A stretch of DNA of 64,000 bases from Sorex araneus (GCF_027595985.1 NC_073306.1:100289426-100353425); one strand, 5' to 3'; positions 34,094 to 45,015 are shown, numbered from the stretch's first letter. Made by a program: numbers and translations. Notes: generated by a model from the sequence alone, not told the origin.

Positions 34094-34255
34094 GGAGCCA
34101 AAAAGGTAGCACAATTGTTAAGGTACTTACACTCCAAAACCTGGGTTTAATCCCCAGCATATGATCCCCCAGGCCTTGCCAGGAGTGATCCTTGAACACA
34201 GAGCCACGTGTAAGCCCTGAAAACTGCTGGATATGGCCTATAAACCAAACCTCCT
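34094..34255 (+). mobile_element. Diverged SOR-A SINE in L1
   Basis: The head 'ggagccaaaaaggtagcaca', 'aacctgggtttaatccccag' and the body 'ccttgccaggagtgatcctt' are clear. The tail is short. Confidence 0.78.
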
Positions 34256-34702
34256 CTCAAAGCCCTCCCAACAAAAATACAGAATATAATGGTAAATTTT
34301 TCCAAACATTTAAAGAATATTGACACAATCATTTTCATCCCTTCTAAAAAACAAAGGAAACAATTCTAAACCCATTTTTATAAGGCCAACATTAATATCA
34401 AAACCAGATAAAGACATAAAAGAAAATTAAATTATAGACCATTATCATCGATGAAAGTAATGCCAAACCACTCTATAAAATTCTAATAAATGAAATTGAA
34501 GAGATTCATATGACATGATCAAATAAGCTGCATCCCAGGATGAAACAATGACTCAGCACTACACAGCAATCCAGGTAATATGGACTAGAGGGGGAAAAAA
34601 AGGATGAAAACCATATGGAATTTTGAAAGGAATTTGAAAAAATTCAACATTCAACATGACTAACAACCCTCAACAAACTGGACATTAAGTAAGTGTATCT
34701 TA

Positions 34703-34949
34703 CTGGAGCGATAGCACATCAGGTAGGGCGTTTGCCTTGCATGCAGCCGACCCGAGTTCAATTCCTCCGTCGCTCTCAGAGAGCCCGGCAAGATACCGAG
34801 AGTATTCCGCCCACACGGTTGAGCCTGGCAAGCTACCCGTGGCATATTCGATATCCCAAAAACAGTAGCAAGTCTCACAATGGAGACATTACTAGTGCCC
34901 GCTCGAGCAAATAGATGAACAACGGGACGACAGTGCAACAGTGCAGTGC
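34703..34949 (+). mobile_element. SOR-R SINE in L1
   Basis: A near-complete copy with 'ctggagcgatagcacatcag', the doubled modules and tail 'cagtgcaacagtgcagtgc'. A short TSD 'tatcttac' lies at 34695-34702 and 34950-34957. Confidence 0.9.
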
Positions 34950-35181
34950 TATCTTACCTTAATAGAAAACACAGGTGACAAGACCATAGTAATATCTAAA
35001 GTAGAAAGCTGAAGTCTTTTCCTCTAACATCAGAGTAAGACAAGGATGTTTCATCTCACCACCCCTATTCAGTACACAATTGGCAGTTCTAGCAAGAACA
35101 ATAAGAAAAAAAAAAAGAAGAAATTGAAAGTTACTCCAACCAGAAATGTGGAACTCAATTTCCTTATCTGTAAATGACAAT

Positions 35182-35253
35182 ACTGTCCTGCTGTTCATCA
35201 ATTTGCTCGAGCGGACACCAGTAATGTCTCCATTGTGAGACTTGTTACTTTTT
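35182..35253 (-). mobile_element. SOR-R SINE tail fragment in L1
   Basis: About 70 bp holding just the RTE-like 3' block and the 'ctccattgtgagacttgtta' junction, antisense. It is either a strongly 5'-truncated insertion or a deletion remnant. Confidence 0.8.
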
Positions 35254-35499
35254 CAGGATCAAAAATCCTGAACACTACTTCCTAATTTCAGACTATACTG
35301 TAAGTTCCTAGTAATCAAAACAATATTATTGGCATAAAAAAAGACAAATAGGTGAACAGAACAGAATAGAGAGCCCAAAACAACTTATAGATCTGACATT
35401 CACTTTGAGAACAGGAACTAAGACTATACAATGACAAAAAATAAAACAAACAAAGAAACAAAACTCTCTTTAAACAGGAAGTAATGGGTGAATAGGCAT

Positions 35500-35768
35500 C
35501 AAGGTTGCAATTATAGTGATGATATGGGTGAGTGGTATATTCAAAACAGAGAATCAGTACTGAAAATACGACATCTAAGCTGAAACCACTGAACTTTGTA
35601 ACATGCCTGTCAATTTGACAGGCAGGGATGAAGTGGGGGCTACAGGTAGAAAGGCAATCTGGGAACACTGGTGGAGGGATGTTACACTGGTCCTGAGGTT
35701 AGTGTTGAAATATTGTTTCCCTAAAACTCAACTATTAGTAACTTTGTAAATCACAGTTCTTTAATTAA
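35500..35768 (+). mobile_element. L1-like 3' end relic of another subfamily
   Basis: The end 'ggtggagggatgttacactg...tttgtaaatcaca' plus an A-rich tail has the layout of the shrew L1 3' UTR but is clearly different in sequence. It includes a perfect 8-bp stem, 'cctgtcaa' and 'ttgacagg' at about 35605-35621. A similar arrangement lies at 55500-55895. Confidence 0.4.
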
Positions 35769-36259
35769 AGAAAAGAAAAAAATACTTTTTTTCATATGAG
35801 ATGTTGAGAAAGTGGAATTGTTACCTGCAGACAAAGCCCTCCCATCTAAAAGCATACACAAAACTAAAACAAAGAAAATTGAAATCTTGGACATAATATC
35901 TGAAACGTAAAACTTATTGAAGAAGAAATAGGTCACAAGCTCCTTGTTATTGATCTGGGCAATGAATTTTTTGTATTTGACACTAAAAGCAAAGTCAGCA
36001 AAAGCAAAAATCATTTATAAAGTGGTACTACATAGAACTAAAATTTTCCGAACAACAAAGGAAACCATCAACAACAAACATAGATAATGATTACCTATAA
36101 GAATTGAAGAAAATATTTGTAAGGAATATATCTCATAAGGAATAATATCTAAAACACAAAGATTATTTATATAACTTAGTAACAAGACAAAACGAAAAAA
36201 ATTTTAAAAATTTACCATATAAAATTTCAAATTATCAAAGGACCTGAATGCCCATTTCC

Positions 36260-36446
36260 TTCTTCTTTATCTTATTTTTTTGTTTGTTTTGTTTGTTTAT
36301 TTGTTTTGGAGCCAAACCAGCAGTGCTTGGGGCTTACCCCTGGCTCATTCCTGCCAAGATCAAGGGAACTTATAGGTTGGCAGGGATTGAACCCCAGTTG
36401 GCTATGTGCAAGGCAAGCGTTCTATCCACTGTACCATTGCTCTGGT
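36260..36446 (-). mobile_element. SOR-A SINE in L1
   Basis: Antisense copy with a TTTG-rich tail and a diverged body. The TSD 'cctgaatgcccatttcc' (36243-36259) and 'cctgaatgcacattttcc' (36447-36464) agrees except for two small changes. Confidence 0.88.
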
Positions 36447-36548
36447 CCTGAATGCACATTTTCCGAAGAAGACATGAAAATAGTTAACAGGTACATGAAA
36501 AAGATATGTCAGAAATTATCAGAGAAATGTGAATCAAAACCACAATGA

Positions 36549-36717
36549 GGGCCTGGAGAGATAGCACAGCAAGTAGGGCGTTTGCCTTGTACGCGGCCAA
36601 CCCGGGTTCCCAGCATACCATACGGTCCCCTGAGTACCGCCAGGAGTAATTCCTGAATGCAGAGCCAGGAGTAACCTTCGTACATCGCCGGGTATGACCC
36701 GAAAAGAAAAAAAAAAA
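36549..36717 (+). mobile_element. SOR-A SINE in L1
   Basis: A consensus-like copy with a small deletion at the B box ('cccgggttcccagcat'), which would weaken Pol III transcription. The TSD 'cacaatga' lies at 36541-36548 and 36718-36725. Confidence 0.9.
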
Positions 36718-36893
36718 CACAATGATGCATTACTCTGCTTTCATTTTGATGTCTATTATCCAAAAGACAAAAATTAACAAATGTTAGTAAGGATGTGGAG
36801 AAACTTAATATTGTTTGTAAGAATGTGAATCGGTATAGACACTATGGAAAACAGTATGGAGGTTTCTCAAATAATTAAAATAAATCTCCCAGC

Positions 36894-37060
36894 AGTCAGA
36901 GATAGTGCAGTGGGTAATGCAAATGCCTTTCACACAGTCACATTTTGTTTGATCCCTAGCACTTCCAATAGGTTCGAGTCACACCTAGAGTGATCTCTGA
37001 ATACAGAGCCATGAGTAAGCTCTAAACTTGCGGGGAGTGACCCTAATCCTCCCCACTTCG
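36894..37060 (+). mobile_element. Diverged SOR-A SINE in L1
   Basis: The head 'gtcagagatagtgcagtggg', a body with 'gtgatctctgaatacagagcc' and the end 'ggggagtgaccct' are recognisable. The A-tail is lost. Confidence 0.75.
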
Positions 37061-37690
37061 AATACATCAAAATAAAACTCCATATGTTTCTGCAATTCTT
37101 TCTGGGTATATATCCTAAAGAAATTAACCATTATCTTGAAGAGATATTTGTACTCTCAACCTAATTAAATAATCATTCACAGTAGGCCAAGATATGGCGA
37201 CATGTTTCCATCAATGTATAAATGGATAAAGAAAATACTATATCTATACCTGTATATCTGTATACAAAGATATACAATTGAATAATATTCATCCTCATTT
37301 TAAAGAGGGAAAAATCTGCCATTACTACACCACTTATAAAACTGGAGGATATTATGGTAAGTGGAATAAATAGGACAAAGACAAATACTGCATGGTATCA
37401 CTTTTATGTAAAATCTTAAAGAAAGGAAAAAAGAAAATGGTTAGTAAAAAAATACAATTTTCACTTACATGCAAGATCTGAGAATCTAATATGAAATTCA
37501 TATGGTGACTATAATTGATAACACTGTGCTAAGAATAAAATGTTCTTAGCAGCAAAAATGTGTGAGGTATTGTATGAAACACATTATGAGAATCCTTTCA
37601 CAATGCACACATATAAGTTGTCATGTTGTATACCTTCAGTATGTTACAGTTTAATTTGTCTATCAAACTACAATAAAATTGAAAAAAAAA

Positions 37691-38765
37691 GACAAACCAA
37701 AAACAAAGACAAAAAAATTTCTCTAAAAAGGAATGACCAAACCACAGAGCCACTTAGAGAAGAAAACTTTGCCCCGGAGGCTATAAGAATCCAATAAACA
37801 TCCATTATTATGTGAAACAAAGCTGAGAAAGGGGAAACAACTAAAACCTTTGATAGCATTACCTAATAATCAGACTGCATCTGATTTCATACTCTGCCAA
37901 ATGCACAGTCCATACCCAGCACAGTATGTAATTTGACCTCTGTAGAACCTTTAGCTCATTCTTGGCCCAAAAAACTAACACTTTATCCCCACTGTGCACA
38001 ATTTTAATTGAATAGAAATTGATACCTTGAGTTTTGTGGAATGGATCAGGCCACTACTTCAAAAACATCATGTCTTTTTATATAAATGTTTAACAAAGCT
38101 AAAATGACCGTATGATTTATTTGACATATTTATAATTCTCAGGGAACACCAGGTAAGTTGTATACTCAAGGTCTCTAGTAAAGATATTCAATCTACATCT
38201 CTTCTACTTGTACTATGCCATTTTAATGCTTTCATGAAGAGAAAATAGGAAAAACAAAACAGTCTCCTTCAAAAACTGAAAAGAGGCTATATTATAATAT
38301 TCAATGGCTGCTAAACCGCTACTTAGTCTAAGTATTAGCTGACCCAGTTATGCAACAAAGGAATGAAATATATTAAACAAAATTAGAAAATTGATTGTCA
38401 GTGAAGACAATAAAAATTTTTGTCTTGCAAATAAACATTTTACAATATTCTAAAGTTCTTTTCTTCAGTAGTAATAGAAAACAAAGATTGAATTTGTACT
38501 TAGTAACACAGAAATGAATACTTTTTGTAGGGAAACTTCACTTCTGATGGGGCTGTTTCTGTTTTTTCATGTAAACTTAGGAGTGCTTAAAATTCTCTAA
38601 ATTACTTAGCACTTTGATAATAAAAGGGAAAAAAGTTTTTCAACCATTGGAAAAATGTTTTATTAGCAATATGCGCAAAACTTTATTGTGATGAAAGTTC
38701 ACTTTTTTGTGACAAAAGTTTTCTACTAATGAAAACAGAAATATTTATATTTCTGTATAAAGAAT
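37691..38765. other. Unassigned AT-rich sequence, 1.1 kb
   Basis: Nothing recognised. Confidence 0.4.
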
Positions 38766-38879
38766 CATCTGGTGGCTGGTGTTTGTTTATAAATGAGGGC
38801 CTACTTGGTTAGAGATATAGGATCTGCTCATACTCTGACTGAGACACAGAATGTTTGGTTCCACCCTCTGTGTTGTGTG
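38766..38879 (+). repeat. 114-bp direct repeat, copy 1
   Basis: It matches 40619-40732 at 109 of 114 positions with no gaps (counted by eye). It runs from 'catctggtggctggtg' to 'tctgtgttgtgtg'. The flanks are unrelated. It does not belong to SOR-A, SOR-R, L1 or the LTR families here. Confidence 0.9.
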
Positions 38880-38997
38880 AGTATTTATATATTCCTTTAG
38901 CAATTGAAGTTATTCATATCAGTAAACTCATCAATTTGGGTTAACTGATAAATACATATTTTTAAACCTCAGCACTCCTACTACATACTGAATGTTT

Positions 38998-39060
38998 GGT
39001 CAGACAGACATACATACAGACAGACAAACAGACAAAGAGACAGACATACACACACAGAGC
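38998..39060. repeat. (CAGA/CATA)n low-complexity repeat
   Basis: An imperfect tetranucleotide run of cagacaga and catacata units. Confidence 0.85.
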
Positions 39061-39109
39061 ATTTGTTGTTGTTGTTTTTTTAAATCCAAAATTACAAGTG
39101 TAGATTTGG

Positions 39110-39365
39110 TTTAGATTTGGGAGTGAACAAGTCTTGAGGGCAGGGCCCTTACCAATGGGTTCCGTGTCCTCATAAGGGCTTCTCTGTTCCTTTTACCATT
39201 TGACAATACAATGAGAAAGTCTAAATTTTCAAAGAGAGCTTTACTCTAACCATATTAGCATCCTGAACTCAGAATTTCAGGTTCCAGAACTATGAGCAAT
39301 AAATTTCTCTTTTTTATAAGTAACCAGTTTATGACAATGTTTAATGACCACCCAAATGAACTAAG
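39110..39365 (+). mobile_element. MaLR/ERVL-type LTR relic
   Basis: It resembles the relic at 24395-24680: 'gggcccttaccaatgggttc', then 'ttccagaactatgagcaata' with AATAAA, and the end 'cccaaatgaactaagataa'. It is ancient and partial. Confidence 0.5.
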
Positions 39366-39411
39366 ATAACTCACAAATTCACTTCACATTTCCTTTTAAA
39401 AATCTCTCACG

Positions 39412-39518
39412 GTGCTCGCTTCAGCAGCACATATGCTAAAATTGGAACGATACAGAGAAAATTAGCATGGCCCCTGCGCAAGGATGGCACGCAAATTTGT
39501 GAAGCATTCCATATTTTT
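39412..39518 (+). pseudogene. RNU6 (pseudogene): U6 snRNA retrocopy, 5' half of a U6-L1 chimera
   Basis: A full-length 107-nt copy of the spliceosomal U6 RNA, from 'gtgctcgcttcagcagcaca' through the conserved 'acagaga' box at about 39452-39458 to the terminal T-run. I count six differences from human U6, all transitions. Upstream sequence shows no U6 promoter elements (TATA or PSE). Instead a 13-bp TSD abuts it (39398-39410) with one extra G at 39411. Downstream it is fused without a gap to the L1 3' UTR. It is therefore a retroposed copy made by the L1 machinery and is probably not transcribed. Confidence 0.95.
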
Positions 39519-39725
39519 GCAAATCATAATACCCAAAAGTAGAGAGAAAGTATGGGGAATATTGTGTGCCATGGAGGCAGGGGGAAGGTGGAAAGGGGGG
39601 GTATACTGGGGATATTGGTGGTGGGGCATGTGCACTGGTGGAGGGATAGATGTTTGATCATTGTCTGATTATAACTCAAACATGAAAGCTTGTAACTATC
39701 TCACAGTGATTCAATTAAATTAAAA
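39519..39725 (+). mobile_element. L1 3' UTR half of the U6-L1 chimera
   Basis: It begins abruptly at 'gcaaatcataatacccaaaa', a point inside the shrew L1 3' UTR (compare 'gcaaacctaatgccccaaag' at 2447), and continues to 'cacagtgattcaattaaatt' and poly-A. The second TSD copy 'aaaaatctctcac' is at 39726-39738, so U6 and L1 sequences form a single insertion. The upstream site reads TTTT/AAAA, the preferred L1 endonuclease cut. Confidence 0.95.
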
Positions 39726-39738
39726 AAAAATCTCTCAC

Positions 39739-40618
39739 AAATTTACTTATTTTTCCAATTGTTGTAAGGATCACCCATTTTCACAGATATCTTCCAATTT
39801 TCTCTACATTTTGAGATACTGTGTGGAATTAATAGTGATCATTTGCAGCAGTGGCAATTGATAATATTTGGCTCTGGTCAGAAATCAAATGAACAACAGT
39901 GAAATATAATTCAACCTAGAGTTGGTGGCAAGATGTATCATCTCAGACCTGTATGCTGGATAAATGTGATCTGACTAAGACCTGTCATAAACACTTAGGA
40001 TTAGGTTGATTGGGTCAAAACAGAGCACTCCCTCTGCCTGGGGATTCTTTGCATCAAGAACTGTCAAAAGAAAGGAAGGTGAAGGAAGGGGTCAAGATAC
40101 GTATATTAGCTGCTTAGATCCATGATGTGAAATGCAGAGAAAATTGATGACCTTACAGTGTTAGTGGACCACAGATACTGTTCTGAACAGTACTATTTGC
40201 ACACAAATACAATGTTTTTGAAAATTTACTTTATGAGCATTTTTAATGCTGAGTTCTTGGATATGCACAGAAAAAAAAAGCTTATAATCAACACATATGT
40301 ATCCTCTTTTTATACCCCAATGATTCTATTCAAGCACTTTTCTTGATCATCAAATTTGAGTATTTGGGTTGAATTTCAACCAAACAATATAAACGATGCT
40401 TTTGTCTCTTCATGAAAATTAGGGAAGTCATTTATTTCATGTCTTTTTTAAGTTTCAACCCCAAACTTGGCCTGAGATTTGCTCCAGAGTGCATTTCTTA
40501 ATAACCGTTTCAAAATCTAAAAGTGCACCATAGCTGTCTGGTGAGCTATTCTAAACTGCAGATTCCCTAACCTCACTATTGATCTGCTGAAACTCAGAAT
40601 AAGTCAAGTTTGCCAAAA
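39739..40618. other. Unassigned sequence
   Basis: Nothing recognised. Confidence 0.4.
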
Positions 40619-40732
40619 CATCTGGTGGCTGGTGTTTGTTTTTAAATGGGGGCCTAGTTGGTTAGAGATATAGGATCTGCTGATACTCTGACTGAGACAC
40701 AGAAGGTTTGGTTCCACCCTCTGTGTTGTGTG
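40619..40732 (+). repeat. 114-bp direct repeat, copy 2
   Basis: Second copy of 38766-38879. It has a weak tRNA-like look ('tagttggttagaga' and, 65 bases on, 'ggtttggttccaccct'), but the box spacing and sequence are not convincing. Confidence 0.9.
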
Positions 40733-40837
40733 GTCTTGATTCAGTTTTATGGCCTTTTGGTATTGCTTTATTATCTGAAAAATAAATGAAAATGAGTGAC
40801 CTGTCCTTTATGATTTCTAAAAATCAAAATTCCTGTA

Positions 40838-41043
40838 TCTGTCACTGTCACTGTCATCCCGGTTGCTCATCGATTTGCTCGAGCGGGCACCAGTAATATC
40901 TCCATTGTGAGACTTGTTACTGTTTTTGGCATATCAAATCTGCCACGGGTAGCTTACCAGGCTTTGCTGTGAGCGAGATACTCTTGGTAGTTTGCCAGGC
41001 TCTCCAAGAGGGACAGAGTAATCGAACCCAGGTGGGCCGCATG
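40838..41043 (-). mobile_element. SOR-R SINE, 5'-truncated with TSD
   Basis: Antisense copy with a (TGTCAC)n-type tail and full RTE-like block. It stops just past the B-box complement, lacking the head and A box. A TSD 'caaaattcctgta' (40825-40837) and 'caaaatttctgta' (41044-41056) brackets this truncated unit, so truncation happened at insertion. Confidence 0.93.
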
Positions 41044-41265
41044 CAAAATTTCTGTAAAGCTAAAAAAAAGTTAATAATCAGAATCCTAAGAAAATCAATT
41101 GATATCCCTTAAAAGGATCAAAGCAGTAAGTTTTCCATTAAGTACATTTTCACAAGAAACAAATAGAAATAATTACAAAGTGATTGAATATTGATTCATC
41201 TGGATTTTTACCTTAAAAATCTCAATTGAACTGTGCACATGTAAATGCACATAAAATGCAATGCA

Positions 41266-41439
41266 GAGCCAGAAAGATAATATAGTGGACAAGGTGCTTA
41301 CTTTACATGCAGCTGACCTTCGTTGGATCCTGGCATCCCATAATGGTCACTCTAAACCTGCCAGGAGTGATTCCTGAGCACAGAGCTAGGAGTAAGCCCT
41401 GAGAAACACTGGGTGTGTGCCATAAACAAACAAAATGAA
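41266..41439 (+). mobile_element. Diverged SOR-A SINE
   Basis: The head 'gagccagaaagataatatag', body 'cctgccaggagtgattcctg', end 'ctgggtgtgtgcc' and an (AAAC)n tail. Confidence 0.82.
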
Positions 41440-41567
41440 AATACAATGAATTTATGATATATGCAATTTTCATTATACCTCTGGCCATATATTTACTCTG
41501 TAGAATGAAAGCTTGTATAGTTTTTACAAAGGGGATTTTTTTAATAAATCGAGAAATTTTTGTAGGC

Positions 41568-41830
41568 AAAGGAGATGGCTTAAAGAGCTGAACCATATGT
41601 TTTACATGTGCTAGGTCATAATTTCAATGCTCAGAACCTTGGTATTCTAAGCACACCAGGTACACCGAGTATCTCTTGGTGGACCTTGATGGCCCAATGG
41701 CCAATTGACCATTGGGCCCAATCATCAACATCAACATGGGTCCTAGTACTGAATTGTAAAGCTGCACATCTAGGCAGAGTATCTCTGGCAATGGCTCCTG
41801 GCTCCCCAAAAGCTGTTGAAAGGCCTACTT
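41568..41830 (+). mobile_element. Old SINE-like element
   Basis: 'gatggcttaaagagctgaac', 'ttttacatgtgctaggtcat' and later 'ctctggcaatggctcctg' have the order of an eroded tRNA-SINE. It also holds the inverted repeat at 41691-41718. The family is uncertain. Confidence 0.35.
41691..41718. repeat. 28-bp near-perfect palindrome
   Basis: The arms 'ggcccaatgg' and 'ccattgggcc' are perfectly complementary. The 8-base centre 'ccaattga' is itself nearly palindromic. Confidence 0.9.
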
Positions 41831-41934
41831 GCAAATTAGTTATTGAATATTATATATAGAGTGCATAAATCTGAACAAATAAGTCATGTTTTAATAACTG
41901 AATGGCCAAGTTTGACTACTAAAAAACCCTGCAG

Positions 41935-42230
41935 AGTGGCTTGTTCTTCAAGCTTGTGTTCTCCCTGGCACACAAATGTCCTTGCTTGTCGCTGTTTATC
42001 TTTGCTTGCTTGCTCTTTCCACTCTGGATTTGTTCTTCAAACCCATGTTTTCCCTTATACATGAACGTTGCTTGCTTATTCCATTCGGTGTATCTTCGCT
42101 TACTCATCTCTATGTATGTTTGCTTTCTCACTTTCCACTTTGGAGAAGCCATGTTCTCTCTTGAACACATACTTCTCCCTCACCTTCCCCTGAAGCCTTT
42201 GTAAATAAGTTTCAGTAAAAACTATCTTGC
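41935..42230. repeat. Imperfect direct repeats, possible LTR-like segment
   Basis: Units beginning 'cttgttcttcaa' recur at 41940 and 42031, and 'ttctctcttgaacacat' near 42152 is a weaker third. Each is followed by a pyrimidine-rich 'ttgcttgct' run. The end 'tttgtaaataagtttcagta' resembles an LTR polyadenylation region but has no clean AATAAA. Confidence 0.4.
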
Positions 42231-43017
42231 GTCAAAGAATAAAAGAAAAAATAAAAACTAACCTACAAAGTAACAATTAAGTGACTCTAACTTCCATCTC
42301 TTATCCTTCAGAGTTTATGATTCTAGATTCTTCTGCACCAAACTATTCTGCGGATTTTAGGTCTTTAGGATTTTAGGATTTTAGGAAGAGGCTTAAACAT
42401 CTGTTTGTTGTTAAAATTAAATTTTAATCTTAAAATTAAATCTTGCTAAACCCCAATGGGTGGATACATAAATTGAAAGCAGAGCTGACGTGCTTAAGGC
42501 TGAGGTGGAATCCCTCTTTCCCCAATGTAGAACTCACCCAGTGTTCCCCATGGTTGCCCAGGAAACAGTTGCCCCTTGTACAGAAGCTCTAGGTTTTGAG
42601 CTCGAGCTAGAGCAAATGTGTTATGGAACATGTTTTCAAAACCCTCATTTTGACCATTTCTAGGATCCATGCCAACTACAGGTTTTATAGAGTCATGATC
42701 TTGATATCATCGAAGTTACACAACTTTAGCAAATTAGAGTTGACTTTATAGAAATGCCCTAAAGGGTATTAAGTTGAAAAAAACTTACTTCCTCCCTTCC
42801 TTCAAAATCCTAGAAAGATAGTGACTCAATTATTCTGAGAGATACTTGGAGAAAAGATTTTTTTTTTCTAACAAAGAAAAGTGATGTGCTTAGAAGATTG
42901 GCCAGTTATCAGGAATTTGTGACAAATGAAGCAATAACATTAATAAAAACTGTGATCAAATGATAATGTTCAATCCTTCTATGAAAGTGCATAGGCATTA
43001 TAGCCTAGTATCTTTTT
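42231..43017. other. Unassigned sequence
   Basis: Contains local 'ggattttag' and 'attaaattttaatcttaaaa' repeats near 42355-42445. Nothing else is recognised. Confidence 0.4.
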
Positions 43018-43327
43018 CTTTTGGGGGGTGGGTTGGCGGTGGTAGAGAGGCCCTCCCTAGTGGTACTCAGGATGCCCAGCGATTCTCTGCCCATTGGCTA
43101 GGGTTTAATTCAAATACTGAGGATGTGGTTTTCTTGGGCCCTGTAGTGCTGGGGATTTTCTACATCAATCTGGGTGTGTTTGGGGATCTCCAGGGCCACA
43201 ACTTGCGGTGCTGAGTTGGCTGGTAACCCATGACTGCACCTGGTAATGTCCAGGTATGTTCTGGTAATGATAGTACGATGCCAGGGATTGAACAGTCACA
43301 AAGAAGGCATATTCTGTCTCTCCAGAC
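43018..43327 (-). mobile_element. Old SINE-like element, antisense, about 310 bp
   Basis: It begins with a T/G-run and ends in 'atgccagggattgaacagtc' and 'tctgtctctccagacc', like an eroded SOR-type head in antisense. It is longer than SOR-A and may be two fused copies. Confidence 0.5.
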
Positions 43328-43336
43328 CTCTAACAC

Positions 43337-43870
43337 CTTTTTAAACAGCTGCTATTGATAGGCATACTTTATAATTCATATATTTAACATACAAAACTTC
43401 AATATTCTGTTATGCTTAACAAATTATGAGATAAGCACCATTATCCATTTGGGAACTTTTAAAATCTTCCCAAAGAGACACTGCCTTTCAGTACTCACAC
43501 CAATCCCCTCTGCCCTGGGTAACTATTAGTCTACTCTCTGTCTCTATGGATCATGTATTCTGGACATTTTATTTAAATATAACCATACAACTTAAGATCT
43601 TATGACTGAACTCTAATTTAGCATAGGATTTTCAATATTAATTCTTATTTAAATTAATGAGAATTCATTATTACTCATATTTCAGCATCTATCAGTAATC
43701 CATTATTTTCTTTAATGACCATTCTATCTATATCATAGGATGTCACATATTTTACCCACTCATCTACTTATAGACATTTATTCCTAGTTTCTGAAAATAC
43801 TAGTAGTAGTCCAAGCTCCCTTTATATGTGCTATCAACAAGGCCTTTGCAAATCAGATTAAATAACAATA
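43337..43870 (-). mobile_element. Old L1M fragment, antisense
   Basis: The stretch 'ctgggtaactattagtctac...ctctatggatcatgtattctggacattttat' (43518-43572) and 'cactcatctacttatagaca' is typical of the antisense 3' part of ancient L1M elements. Confidence 0.65.
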
Positions 43871-44298
43871 AATCACCATCAAAAGGAAGCTATCTGCCTT
43901 TTGCCTAGAGGAGGTTCACTGCAGAGAGGAAAGCAAAAATGGCATTTTAGAAAATTTCCTTCTCTAGCAGCTGCTTTCAAACGCCTTAACTCAGCAAATG
44001 CTATGCAACATCATTGTAGAGAAACAAGTGTCTTTGAGGCAAGCACAAGACTGAGAAAGTAAGTTTCTTTTTCCTAGGATGAGGAACTTAAAGTAGTGAG
44101 AATCCGCTGGAAAGCAGGAGACCCCTCCCTAAGGCAGTCATCAGGAAATGGTTATCATTCACCCAAAGGTAGCCTCATGATAGAGGACCAAAGGGCAAGT
44201 CCTTGCAAAGAGGTCCCAGCAGAGACTAAAATCTAATCATCTCTCCTCCACCGCAGGTAAGTACCAGAGCTAATGCCATGCTGGTTTATAACATTATT
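43871..44298. other. Unassigned sequence
   Basis: Nothing recognised. Confidence 0.4.
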
Positions 44299-44468
44299 CA
44301 GGGCCAGAGAAATAGTTCCCAAAGTGCAGTGTATTCTTTGCATGTCAGAGGCCCTGGATAGATCCCCAACTCTTCAGAGTCCCTGAATGCCACAAGTGAC
44401 CCACAAGCATCAAGCTGGGAGTAGTCCCTGAGCACTGCCAGCTTTAGCTCCAAACCAAAAAAGCAAGG
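44299..44468 (+). mobile_element. Diverged SOR-A SINE
   Basis: The head 'gggccagagaaatagttccc', the 'ggagtagtccctgagcactg' body end and an A-rich tail. It is directly followed by a younger SOR-A copy. Confidence 0.7.
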
Positions 44469-44470
44469 AA

Positions 44471-44628
44471 GGGACTGGAGCAATAATACAGCAGGTAGGG
44501 CAGTTGCCTTGCATGTGGCAGGCCCAGGTTCAATTCCCAGCATCCCATATGGTCTCCTGAGCACCACCAGGAGTAATTTCTGAATGCAAAGCCAGGAGCA
44601 ACCCCTGTGCATCATCGAGTGTGACCGA
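44471..44628 (+). mobile_element. SOR-A SINE with hugely expanded tail
   Basis: A good copy with 'gggactggagcaataataca', B box 'ggttcaattcc' and the body to 'gagtgtgaccg'. Its A-rich tail has grown into the adjoining 387-bp microsatellite. Confidence 0.9.

Positions 44629-45015
<387 letters not shown>

Larger units (their letters stand above)
33880..37690 (+). mobile_element. Old L1 (L1MA/MB-like), SINE-riddled
   Basis: A long decayed L1 from within ORF2 to a 3' end of the widespread old L1MA/MB type. That end has 'ggtgactataattgataaca' near 37504, 'cctttcacaatgcacacat' near 37595 and 'actacaataaaattg' before poly-A. The RT region is visible around 34980-35060 and 35260-35420. It is interrupted by SINEs at 34094, 34703, 35182, 36260, 36549 and 36894 and possibly by a different 3'-end relic at 35500-35768. 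Confidence 0.75.

Noticed and set aside
39412-39518. A functional U6 snRNA gene
   Set aside because: There is no upstream TATA or PSE. It is flanked by a TSD, fused to L1 and carries six changes.
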